The position numbers were made by a program, and so were the translations under genes. A stretch of 7,915 bases of DNA from an uncultured Bacilli bacterium (lineage in GTDB: Bacteria; Bacillota_I; Bacilli_A; RF39; UBA660): NCBI GenBank assembly GCA_944333305.1, contig CALVKV010000062.1, positions 1-7,915 of the forward strand. Reading direction: 5' to 3'. Positions within the stretch are counted from its first letter, which is position 1; each line of letters opens with the position of its first letter. This document shows, piece after piece, positions 1 to 5,511 of this stretch. The notes below the pieces were generated by a model. It worked only from the letters and a program-made list of their open reading frames with translations. It was not told where the DNA came from and searched no databases.

Positions 1-71
1 TATTCTTAACGGGTTATTACTTGTCTATTGATATCACTTATTTTGTCACGGGCATTTACTTTGAGAATTCA
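1..71. mobile_element. Possible end of a foreign/mobile element abutting add
   Basis: No reading frame here continues the adenosine deaminase family sequence that stops at 69-71. The stretch has a different texture from its surroundings, with an imperfect direct repeat: bases 9-22 and 48-61 (ACGGGTTATTACTT and ACGGGCATTTACTT) match at 11 of 14 positions with a 39-bp offset. Tandem subterminal repeats of this kind are known at the ends of some insertion sequences such as the IS21 family. Read on the minus strand, the suspected element would begin TGA, so it would supply the stop codon of add. No transposase is visible and the rest would lie outside the window. An ordinary intergenic region or a contig-edge artefact are alternatives. 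Confidence 0.3.
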
Positions 72-947
72 CCTATTATTTAAAACATTTCTATATTCTT
101 CTGTAATATTTATATTAGAAACAGTATCATTATCTGTATTTATAGATATTATTACACCATTATTATATAAGTATTCTAAAGGATGTTTACCTTTTATCAC
201 TTCTGTTTGAAAGTTACTAGTAGGGCATACTTCTAAAAGAATTTTTTCATTAATTATTCTCTTTAACGTATCTTTATCTTCTATACATCTAATACCATGT
301 CCTAATCTTTTCGTTCCAAAGTCTAAAGCTGAATTTATACTACTAACCCCATCTGCTTCCCCAGCATGAATAGTATAAGGAATATTTAGATTTTTACACA
401 AATCAAAGATATATTTAAAGTTTTTTGTCTCATATAAGCCTTCCGCTCCTGCTAAGTCGATTGCAAGAACACCTTTATTCAAATATTTCTTAGCGTATTT
501 TACTATCTTTAAATTATCATCTTTACTACTATCTCTCATACAGCAAAGAATAATTCCCCCTAGAATATCAAAATCTGCTTTGGCTTTTTCCATCCCTTTT
601 ATAACACTTGTTATTACTTCATCTAAATTAAGACCCTTTTCTTGATGCTTAATTGGAGCAAATCTAATTTCTGCATAAATAACATTTTCAAGATATAACT
701 TCCTAAATAAAGCATAAGTAACACTTTCAAGTCTTTCTTTAGTTTGTAATAAAGAACAAGGAAGAGTAAACTTCTCTAAATAATCATTCAAATTATGACA
801 GACTTTATCTACTTGTAGTTCTTTAACTATCTCTTCATCTGGTAAATCATAACCATCCTCTTTAGCATACTTTTTAGCAAGTTCTATATCAATAGATCCA
901 TCTAAATGTAGATGAGTAACTATTTTCTTTACATCTTTTATATCCAT
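69..947 (-). CDS. add: Adenosine deaminase, probably truncated at the C-terminus
   Basis: Hydrolytic deaminase converting adenosine (and deoxyadenosine) to inosine plus ammonia in cytosolic purine salvage. The zinc/catalytic motifs of the metal-dependent hydrolase barrel are in order: HLHLDGS with His12 and His14, the YAEIRFAP strand at 91-98, HAGE with His194 and Glu197, LGHGI with His217, and NTDN with Asp272. TDN in place of the animal TDD is the usual bacterial variant. The start at 947 has an AGGAGGA ribosome site (953-959) five bases upstream. At 292 residues it is shorter than the usual 330-350: it stops soon after the NTDN motif and lacks the final 40-50 residues of C-terminal helices. 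It is divergent from nusB. All visible active-site residues are present, but folding without the last helices is doubtful, so it may be a decaying gene. Confidence 0.85.
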   Translation of the reverse strand: MDIKDVKKIVTHLHLDGSIDIELAKKYAKEDGYDLPDEEIVKELQVDKVCHNLNDYLEKFTLPCSLLQTKERLESVTYALFRKLYLENVIYAEIRFAPIKHQEKGLNLDEVITSVIKGMEKAKADFDILGGIILCCMRDSSKDDNLKIVKYAKKYLNKGVLAIDLAGAEGLYETKNFKYIFDLCKNLNIPYTIHAGEADGVSSINSALDFGTKRLGHGIRCIEDKDTLKRIINEKILLEVCPTSNFQTEVIKGKHPLEYLYNNGVIISINTDNDTVSNINITEEYRNVLNNR

Positions 948-966
948 ATATATCCTCCTAGTATTT

Positions 967-995
967 AATATACATACTTTAATTTATCTTGTCTA
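967..995 (-). promoter_or_regulatory. Sigma-A-type promoter of add
   Basis: Minus strand: -35 TAGACA (990-995), 17-bp spacer, -10 TATATT (967-972), five of six consensus matches in each box. It lies just upstream of the add ribosome site and is divergent from the nusB promoter. Confidence 0.7.
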
Positions 996-1021
996 TACTT
1001 TTAATATTTATCCTTTTCATA

Positions 1022-1050
1022 TAGACTAAATTTCTATATTTTGATAAAAT
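1022..1050 (+). promoter_or_regulatory. Extended -10 promoter of the nusB operon
   Basis: -35 TAGACT (1022-1027), 17-bp spacer, extended -10 TGA-TAAAAT (1042-1050). It predicts transcription from about 1057, some 19 bases before the nusB ATG. The two divergent promoters are 26 bp apart, so shared control is possible, but no operator-like palindrome stands out. Confidence 0.65.
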
Positions 1051-1075
1051 AAAAACAGAAAGTGAGTGTTTATCT

Positions 1076-1483
1076 ATGAAAACAAGGAATGAAGTACGTG
1101 AGATTGCTCTTAGAATCATTTACAAGATAAATATCTTTGATGATGCAAATGTTTATTATGATGTAGATGATTTAATTAAAGAAGAGTATGAAGTAGAAAA
1201 TGATTTTGTTAATTCCCTAGTTAATGGTGTTATAGAAAAAAAAGATGAATTAACTGCTCTAGTTAATAAATATATGTCTGATTGGTCACTAAAGAGATTA
1301 AATAAAGTAGATCAAGCCCTATTTTTACTTGCTAGTTATGAATTAAAGTATGAAAAAACTCCTAGTATTGTTAGTATTAATGAATGGATCGAAATTTCTA
1401 AAAAATATAGTGATGAAAAGGTTACAAAAATGTTAAATGGCGTTTTAGATAATATTTATCACAGTGAGGAAAACGATGAATAA
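1076..1483 (+). CDS. nusB: Transcription antitermination factor NusB
   Basis: Small all-helical RNA-binding protein that, with NusE (ribosomal protein S10), binds boxA of rRNA leaders and promotes processive rRNA transcription. The whole length (135 aa) is the normal family size. The C-terminal signature is clear: W70-SLKRLNKVDQALFLLASYEL at about 70-90, then SIVSINEWIEISKKYS at 97-112 and a final LNGVLDNI at 120-127. The upstream AAGTGAG (1060-1066) is a modest ribosome site nine bases from the ATG. It is the first gene of the operon and overlaps the xseA start by eight bases. nusB next to the exonuclease VII genes is a common Bacillota order, here without folD between them. Confidence 0.93.
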   Translation: MKTRNEVREIALRIIYKINIFDDANVYYDVDDLIKEEYEVENDFVNSLVNGVIEKKDELTALVNKYMSDWSLKRLNKVDQALFLLASYELKYEKTPSIVSINEWIEISKKYSDEKVTKMLNGVLDNIYHSEENDE

Positions 1484-2729
1484 AGAATATTTAACCGTCA
1501 GTCAATTAACTAAATATATAAAATATAAGTTAGATAATGATGTAAACTTAAGAGAAGTATATTTAAAAGGAGAAATCTCTAACTTTAAAGCTCATACTAG
1601 AGGCCACTTTTATTTTACTATTAAAGATGAGGGTAGTAGAATTAATGCAGTCATGTTTGCAAGTAGTGCTAGTAAAGTAAAGTTCACTCCTGAAGATGGT
1701 ATGAAAATACTTGTAACAGGAAGAATATCTGTTTATGAAGCGACAGGTGGTTACCAAATCTATGTTAACGAAATGATGGAAGATGGAGTAGGGAACCTTT
1801 ATGTTGCCTTTGAACAATTAAAGAAAAAGCTAGCTTCAGAAGGATTATTTGATGATAGATACAAGAAGACTATTCCTAAGATACCTGAAAGAGTAGGGGT
1901 AATAACCGCTCCGACTGGTGCTGCTATTCGTGATATAATATCTACTATTAATAGAAGATTTCCTTTAACAGAAGTAATACTTTTTCCAAGTCTAGTACAA
2001 GGTGAAGGTGCTAAAGAAGATATTGTAAGGCAAATAGAACGAGCTAAAGACTATAATCTTGATGTTCTAATAGTAGGTAGGGGAGGAGGCTCAATTGAAG
2101 ACTTATGGGCCTTTAACGAAGAAATAGTAGCAAGAGCAATATTTGATTGCCCTATTCCTATAATCAGTGCCGTAGGTCATGAAATAGACTTTACTATCGC
2201 AGACTTTGTAGCAGATCTTAGAGCACCAACTCCAACTGGAGCAGCTGAAATCGCTGTACCTAATAAAAGTGATGTTATAAATTATATTAATCAATTAAAT
2301 TTAAGATGCCAAAAGAATATTAAAACAATTATTGAATTAAAGAAAAAAAGATTAGATAGCATTAAAAGTCATTATATTCTAAACAATCCTTTAGATTTAT
2401 ACTCTGCAAAAATTCAAAAACTTGATTATTTAACAGAAAGCCTAGTTAAAAATTATAAAAATATTATAGATAAAGAGAAGATTAAACTAAATAATATCAA
2501 AACAAGGCCTTTGTTCAGTAATCCTTTATTAATATTAGATAAAACTAAACAAAAATATGCTCTATTACTTAGTAAATTAGATACCTTATCGCCATTAAAA
2601 ACCCTAGAGCGTGGTTATGGTATCGTTAAACTTAATGATAAGGCCATTACTAGCATAAAAGCTTTAAAAACAGATGACTTAATTAATATAGAATTAAAAG
2701 ATGGCAGTGTTAATGCTCTTGTAAAATAA
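1476..2729 (+). CDS. xseA: Exodeoxyribonuclease VII large subunit
   Basis: Catalytic subunit of exonuclease VII, which degrades single-stranded DNA from both ends and works as a complex with several XseB subunits. With the ATG at 1476 the protein is 417 aa, somewhat shorter than the roughly 450 of model species. An N-terminal OB fold occupies about residues 1-105 (YLKGEISNFK, GHFYFTIKD, VTGRISVYE). The nuclease domain follows, with GVITAPTGAA at 141-150, GRGGGSIEDLWAFN at 201-214, SAVGHEIDFT at 231-240 and LRAPTPTGAAE at about 248-258. A lysine-rich helical region ends in the family's ERGYGIV motif near 378. A GTG at 1464 is in frame, but GTGAGGA there is better read as the ribosome site for ATG 1476, giving an eight-base overlap with nusB and likely translational coupling. 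Confidence 0.95.
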   Translation: MNKEYLTVSQLTKYIKYKLDNDVNLREVYLKGEISNFKAHTRGHFYFTIKDEGSRINAVMFASSASKVKFTPEDGMKILVTGRISVYEATGGYQIYVNEMMEDGVGNLYVAFEQLKKKLASEGLFDDRYKKTIPKIPERVGVITAPTGAAIRDIISTINRRFPLTEVILFPSLVQGEGAKEDIVRQIERAKDYNLDVLIVGRGGGSIEDLWAFNEEIVARAIFDCPIPIISAVGHEIDFTIADFVADLRAPTPTGAAEIAVPNKSDVINYINQLNLRCQKNIKTIIELKKKRLDSIKSHYILNNPLDLYSAKIQKLDYLTESLVKNYKNIIDKEKIKLNNIKTRPLFSNPLLILDKTKQKYALLLSKLDTLSPLKTLERGYGIVKLNDKAITSIKALKTDDLINIELKDGSVNALVK

Positions 2730-2743
2730 AAGGAGATAATGTT

Positions 2744-2932
2744 ATGACAAAAGTAGGAAAACAATTAGTTAAATGTGCTAAGTGTGGTAAAGAAAGCGAA
2801 CAATTAATAATATATAGTGTTAATTTTAGTTTAGGAAAAAAAGAAGATAATGAAAAATTAATAAATAAAAACCAAAAATGTCCTAATTGTGGATATGAAG
2901 CAAAAGATATAAGCGTAATCAAAAATAATTAA
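2744..2932 (+). CDS. Small zinc-ribbon protein between xseA and xseB
   Basis: A 62-residue cytosolic protein with two CxxC knuckles, Cys11/Cys14 (CAKC) and Cys46/Cys49 (CPNCG), separated by 31 residues of mostly polar and charged sequence. This is the pattern of a single four-cysteine zinc ribbon. I do not recognise a named family. Its ribosome site AAGGAGA (2730-2736) lies seven bases before the ATG, and the gene starts 14 bases after the xseA stop and ends 20 bases before xseB, so it is translated within the operon. Separating the two subunits of exonuclease VII is unusual. A role in DNA or RNA binding is possible, but only its position and the zinc ribbon suggest it. Confidence 0.8.
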   Translation: MTKVGKQLVKCAKCGKESEQLIIYSVNFSLGKKEDNEKLINKNQKCPNCGYEAKDISVIKNN

Positions 2933-2952
2933 TACAAAAATAGGAGGAAAAT

Positions 2953-3183
2953 ATGGAAAAGAAAGAAAAAAAATTTGAAGAAAAAATAGACGAATTAGAA
3001 ACACTTGTTAAATCTTTAGAGAACGGAGATGTTCCTTTAGACAAAGCTATAGATTATTTTACCAAAGCTACAAAACTTGCTAGCGAATGTGATAAAGATC
3101 TAAAAGAAGCTGAAAAAGCTTTAACTTCTATTGTAAATGAAGATGGTAGCTTAGGAGAATTTAAAGGAGAAGTAGAAGCATAA
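2953..3183 (+). CDS. xseB: Exodeoxyribonuclease VII small subunit
   Basis: Small helical subunit that binds the coiled-coil arm of XseA and is needed for activity of exonuclease VII. The 76 residues match the family's size and pattern: FEEKIDELETLVKSLENGDVPLD at about 8-30, then a helix with LASECDKDLKEAEKAL at about 42-57. It is preceded by a strong AGGAGG (2942-2947), five bases from the start. The zinc-ribbon gene separates it from xseA. The C-terminal tail (about 58-76) is acidic and probably flexible. Confidence 0.93.
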   Translation: MEKKEKKFEEKIDELETLVKSLENGDVPLDKAIDYFTKATKLASECDKDLKEAEKALTSIVNEDGSLGEFKGEVEA

Positions 3184-3185
3184 TT

Positions 3186-3446
3186 ATGAGAGAGATTAAA
3201 ATCCATGGAATCTATAAACATTTTAAAGGAGATTATTATTTAGTAGAAGAAATCGCTAAAGATTGTGAAACCTTAGAAGATGTTGTTATTTATCGAAAGC
3301 TATATGAAGATGGATCATGTTGGGTAAGACCATTAACTGATTTTATAGGAGAAGTGAATCATGATAAATATCCAAACGTTAGTCAAAAATATAAATTTGA
3401 ACTTATAGAGCCTAGTAGCGTTAGAAATAATTTTAAAGGAGAATAA
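3186..3446 (+). CDS. DUF1653 family protein
   Basis: An 86-residue protein matching the DUF1653 pattern: GIYKHFKGDYYLVEEIAKDCET at about 8-29, then VVIYRKLYEDGSCWVRPLTDF at about 33-53, with the conserved aromatic and WVRP core. The biochemical role of the family is not established. The ATG lies two bases after the xseB stop. An AGGAGA at 3165-3170 is too far (15 bases) to be a normal ribosome site, so initiation probably depends on ribosomes finishing xseB. The tail after about residue 58 (DKYPNVSQKYKFELIEP) is an addition to the short core domain seen in many members. Confidence 0.85.
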   Translation: MREIKIHGIYKHFKGDYYLVEEIAKDCETLEDVVIYRKLYEDGSCWVRPLTDFIGEVNHDKYPNVSQKYKFELIEPSSVRNNFKGE

Positions 3447-3908
3447 ATGTCAAAAGTAATTGTTTATAAAAGTAAAACAGGTCATACCGAAAGATATGCT
3501 AAAATGCTTAGTGAAGAGTTAGACACTCCTTGTTATTCATATAAAGAAGCCAAAGTTAGTGATAATGATAAAGTGATTTTCTTAAGTTATATCTATGCTT
3601 CAAAAATAATGGGGCTCTCTAAAGCTTTAAATAAATATAATATAAAAGCAATAATTGCTGTAGGAGCACTTGCCTATAGTAAAGATTATCTTAATACTTT
3701 AAAAGATGCTAATAATATAAAACTTCCTTTCTTTTATCTAAGAGGAGGGATTGATTATAGTAAATTAAACTTTTTCTTTAGAAAATTTCTTCCTATCATA
3801 GGTAAAGATATCGCTAAAGATGATAAAGAACTTTTAAACTTATTTAAAAATGGTGGAGACTTTGTTACCAAAGATAACTTAAAAGATGTTATTAAACATT
3901 TAAAATAG
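3447..3908 (+). CDS. Flavodoxin-fold protein (Flavodoxin_5-like)
   Basis: A 153-residue cytosolic protein with a flavodoxin fold. The N-terminal strand leads into the FMN phosphate loop S-K-T-G-H-T (residues 9-14). A second strand-loop, IIAVGALAYS, lies mid-protein, and the later RGGIDYSKLNFFFRKF segment is typical of Flavodoxin_5 proteins, the group that includes HemG-type protoporphyrinogen oxidases. The likely role is FMN-dependent electron transfer or reduction, with substrate unknown. No heme synthesis gene lies nearby, so a HemG call is not justified. The ATG directly follows the DUF1653 stop codon, with AAAGGAG (3435-3441) five bases upstream. It is the last gene of the operon: the transcription terminator overlaps its stop. 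Confidence 0.85.
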   Translation: MSKVIVYKSKTGHTERYAKMLSEELDTPCYSYKEAKVSDNDKVIFLSYIYASKIMGLSKALNKYNIKAIIAVGALAYSKDYLNTLKDANNIKLPFFYLRGGIDYSKLNFFFRKFLPIIGKDIAKDDKELLNLFKNGGDFVTKDNLKDVIKHLK

Positions 3909-3936
3909 CTAAGTAATTAGTTATTTTTTCTTTTTT
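3904..3936 (+). terminator. Terminator of the nusB-flavodoxin operon
   Basis: Nine-pair stem (3904-3912 with 3917-3925, one G-U pair) around a GUAA tetraloop, followed by a T-rich run (3926-3936, interrupted by one C). The stem contains the stop codon of the flavodoxin-fold gene. The stem is AU-rich, so strength is uncertain. Confidence 0.6.
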
Positions 3937-3967
3937 AAAAGAGCATTGATTATTAATCAACACTCTT
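3937..3967 (-). terminator. Terminator of spoIVB
   Basis: In minus-strand RNA a 13-pair stem (3955-3967 with 3939-3951, two U-G pairs in the middle) closes a three-base loop and ends in UUUU. The stem includes the spoIVB stop codon. In plus-strand RNA the two wobble pairs become C-A mismatches, so the hairpin favours the leftward transcript. It sits back to back with the operon terminator. Confidence 0.6.
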
Positions 3968-4960
3968 ATCACCTTCCTCTAACATCGTTGTTATAAAAAT
4001 ACCATACCCTTTCTTAGCATCATTTACTATAACATGAGTAACCGCTCCAACTAGTTTTTCATTCTGAATAATAGGAGAACCACTCATTCCTTGGATAACA
4101 CCACCAGTCTCGTTTAAGAGTTCTTCATCCGTTATTTCAAAAAGAATATTTTTAATACTGCTATCTTTATTAACATTTAATATGTTTATTGTATATTCTT
4201 TAACCTCGTTACCATTAATAACAGTCCTTATAGTAGCTTCACCTTCTTTGACATCATCTTTTGTTCCAACTTCTAAAGCATTCGTTTCTAATAGCTCATC
4301 TGTATATTCTCCAAAAATACCAGATTCTTCATTGGAACTAATACTACCATAAGTTACACCTTCATCATAAATAGCATTCTTCTCACCAGGTGAACCATTT
4401 TCACTTTTCGTATTATCAGTTACCGTAGCTTTAAAAATTTTCCCATCTTTAATTTCAAACTTTTCACCAGTTGTTCTCTCTGTTATTTCATGACCTAAAG
4501 CCCCAAAAATAGTTGTTTTAGGATCAATATAAGTTAAAGTCCCAATACCAGTTATTTCATCTTTAACATAAAGTCCCGTTTTACAAACATTATCACTATC
4601 ACAGATCATATCTAAAGTTAAATTAGAAGACTTATCATCACGAATAATAGTTACATCTAACTGATTATCCTTTTCTGCTTCAGAATTAACCACATTTACC
4701 ATTTCATTAATGTCACTAACTGCCGTGCCATTTATTTTTGTAATGGTATCACCAACTAGAAAACCGGCATCTTTTCCAATATATTTACTATCTACTTCAT
4801 AGAAACCAACTACTAAAACGCCTTTAGAATTAACTTCTATACCAATGGTTTCTCCACCTGGGATAACATATTTGGAATAAGCATAAATGTTTGTGGGCAT
4901 AATAAAAAGTATAAGAAGAGGAAAAATTATTTGTAGCTTTAATTTTTTTAAAAAATGCAT
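3953..4960 (-). CDS. spoIVB: SpoIVB serine peptidase (PDZ and S55 domains)
   Basis: In model spore formers this forespore-secreted peptidase cleaves SpoIVFA and so releases the SpoIVFB protease to process pro-sigma-K in the mother cell. The 335-aa protein has a basic N-terminus and hydrophobic segment (about 10-27) that serves as signal or anchor. A PDZ-like region follows (about 30-115, starting YVIPGGETIGIEVNSKGVLV). The S55 domain contains GALGHEI with His157, Asp278 fifteen residues before Ser293, and GMSGSPI around Ser293. That spacing matches His236, Asp363 and Ser378 of the B. subtilis enzyme as I recall them. The end, VGAVTHVIVND...GYGIFI, is also characteristic. It is shorter than the roughly 426 aa of B. 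subtilis. ATG 4960 is chosen over an in-frame TTG at 4969 because AAGGAG (4970-4975) is nine bases from the ATG but touches the TTG. Unlike in Bacillus, no recN or spo0A adjoins it. Confidence 0.93.
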   Translation of the reverse strand: MHFLKKLKLQIIFPLLILFIMPTNIYAYSKYVIPGGETIGIEVNSKGVLVVGFYEVDSKYIGKDAGFLVGDTITKINGTAVSDINEMVNVVNSEAEKDNQLDVTIIRDDKSSNLTLDMICDSDNVCKTGLYVKDEITGIGTLTYIDPKTTIFGALGHEITERTTGEKFEIKDGKIFKATVTDNTKSENGSPGEKNAIYDEGVTYGSISSNEESGIFGEYTDELLETNALEVGTKDDVKEGEATIRTVINGNEVKEYTINILNVNKDSSIKNILFEITDEELLNETGGVIQGMSGSPIIQNEKLVGAVTHVIVNDAKKGYGIFITTMLEEGDKSVD

Positions 4961-4987
4961 CTTAATCAACTCCTTAAGCTACAGTAA

Positions 4988-4994
4988 TAGTATG
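4988..4994 (-). promoter_or_regulatory. Possible sigma-G-type -10 element for spoIVB
   Basis: Minus-strand CATACTA fits the sigma-G/sigma-F style -10 consensus CATnMTA. It lies 27 bases before the spoIVB ATG, a sensible distance, and forespore expression is expected for this gene. No convincing matching -35 is seen 17-18 bases upstream, so the call is weak. Confidence 0.25.
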
Positions 4995-5026
4995 GAGAGT
5001 TTTTTATAAAAAAGACGTGTTAAATC

Positions 5027-5055
5027 TTGCCAATATTAATTAAAAATGATATAAT
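5027..5055 (+). promoter_or_regulatory. Extended -10 sigma-A promoter of the A-B-WG locus
   Basis: -35 TTGCCA (5027-5032), 17-bp spacer, perfect -10 TATAAT (5050-5055) with upstream TG at 5047-5048. It predicts a start near 5062, just before the AAGGAGG ribosome site of gene A. This is one of the best promoters in the window, so the locus is likely expressed in vegetative cells rather than only during sporulation. Confidence 0.8.
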
Positions 5056-5079
5056 ATAGAACTTACAAGGAGGAATATT

Positions 5080-5382
5080 ATGAAAGTCTGGAAAAATGCT
5101 AAATTTTTAAAAAAAGATAAAAATATAGATTTAATTACAAGAAGTTATATAAACTATATTTATAAGTATGGACCTATTAATGACATTATTAGAAAATATA
5201 ATATTAATCCAAGTGATGTATATAAATTAAATCAATATACTGCTAATAGAATTGCTGGACTTCTATTACTATATCTTGCTAAAGATACAAAACGTCTTAA
5301 TGATATAGTTTTAAAATATGATACAAATGATTTATTAGTAAGTGATATTGTTCCTGAAATAGAAGGATATATAGAAAGGTGA
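5080..5382 (+). CDS. Gene A: unrecognised 100-aa helical protein
   Basis: I do not recognise this family. The 100 residues begin with a basic stretch (KVWKNAKFLKKDK) and then read as several amphipathic helices: SYINYIYKYGPINDIIRKY at about 24-42, KLNQYTANRIAGLLLLYLAKDT at about 49-70, and an acidic end, DIVPEIEGYIER. The hydrophobic GLLLLYL run is too short for a clear membrane segment. The start follows AAGGAGG (5067-5073) at six bases. It is first in a run with gene B and the WG-repeat gene. Codons 40-100 recur as a 5'-truncated copy at 6886-7071 with an identical translation, which shows that this part was under protein-level selection. A helix-turn-helix or partner-binding role would be a guess. 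Confidence 0.8.
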   Translation: MKVWKNAKFLKKDKNIDLITRSYINYIYKYGPINDIIRKYNINPSDVYKLNQYTANRIAGLLLLYLAKDTKRLNDIVLKYDTNDLLVSDIVPEIEGYIER

Positions 5383-5498
5383 GGGGTTCAATGGAAGCTA
5401 AAAAAGTAAAAGGAAATTATAGCAAAAAGAAAAATATTAAGAAAGTAGATTTTCTTTCTAATAATAAGAGAGTTAATACAATAAAGTTATTTAAATAG
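5197..5498 (+). repeat. Direct repeat, copy 1 (3' part of A plus B)
   Basis: Aligns without gaps to 6886-7187 (offset 1689 bp). Only five differences occur in the 202 bp 5197-5398, against 17 in the last 100 bp. Exact stretches include 5206-5303 (98 bp) and 5329-5398 (70 bp). The left edge falls inside gene A at codon 40 and the right edge coincides with the stop of gene B. Confidence 0.95.
5391..5498 (+). CDS. Gene B: lysine-rich 35-aa small protein
   Basis: A 35-residue, strongly basic protein (MEAKKVKGNYSKKK... ending NTIKLFK) with no recognisable family. GAGGGG (5381-5386) overlapping the gene A stop codon is its ribosome site, five bases before the ATG, so it is probably coupled to gene A. 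A second full-length copy exists at 7080-7187 with 27 of 35 residues identical, no frameshifts, and many third-position changes. This supports it as a real gene rather than spacer. Its TAG stop overlaps the AGGAG of the next gene. The high charge suggests nucleic-acid or acidic-partner binding, but this is inference from composition only. Confidence 0.75.
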   Translation: MEAKKVKGNYSKKKNIKKVDFLSNNKRVNTIKLFK

Positions 5499-5511
5499 GA
5501 GTTGTAATGAA

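Noticed and set aside
69..71. TGA read as tryptophan (genetic code 4) to extend add
   Set aside because: Continuation through TGA does not resemble the ADA C-terminus, TGG is used for Trp elsewhere, and TGA terminates gene A and its copy.
28..210. 60-codon plus-strand frame over the 3' end of add
   Set aside because: Antisense to a clear adenosine deaminase coding region, with no ribosome site and no family resemblance.
1464..1475. GTG start for xseA at 1464
   Set aside because: GTGAGGA there is the ribosome site for ATG 1476, which begins at the normal N-terminus of the family.
1563..2922. Minus-strand open frames at 1563-1817, 2103-2294 and 2710-2922
   Set aside because: All lie opposite xseA or the zinc-ribbon gene, have low-complexity translations and no proper ribosome sites.
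4961..4969. TTG start for spoIVB at 4969
   Set aside because: AAGGAG directly abuts it, with no spacing, whereas ATG 4960 has nine bases.
4996..5012. T-run/A-run palindrome between spoIVB and gene A as a terminator or operator
   Set aside because: The near-symmetric T6-AT-A6 tract is simple AT-rich sequence without a GC-containing stem, in a region where two promoters diverge.
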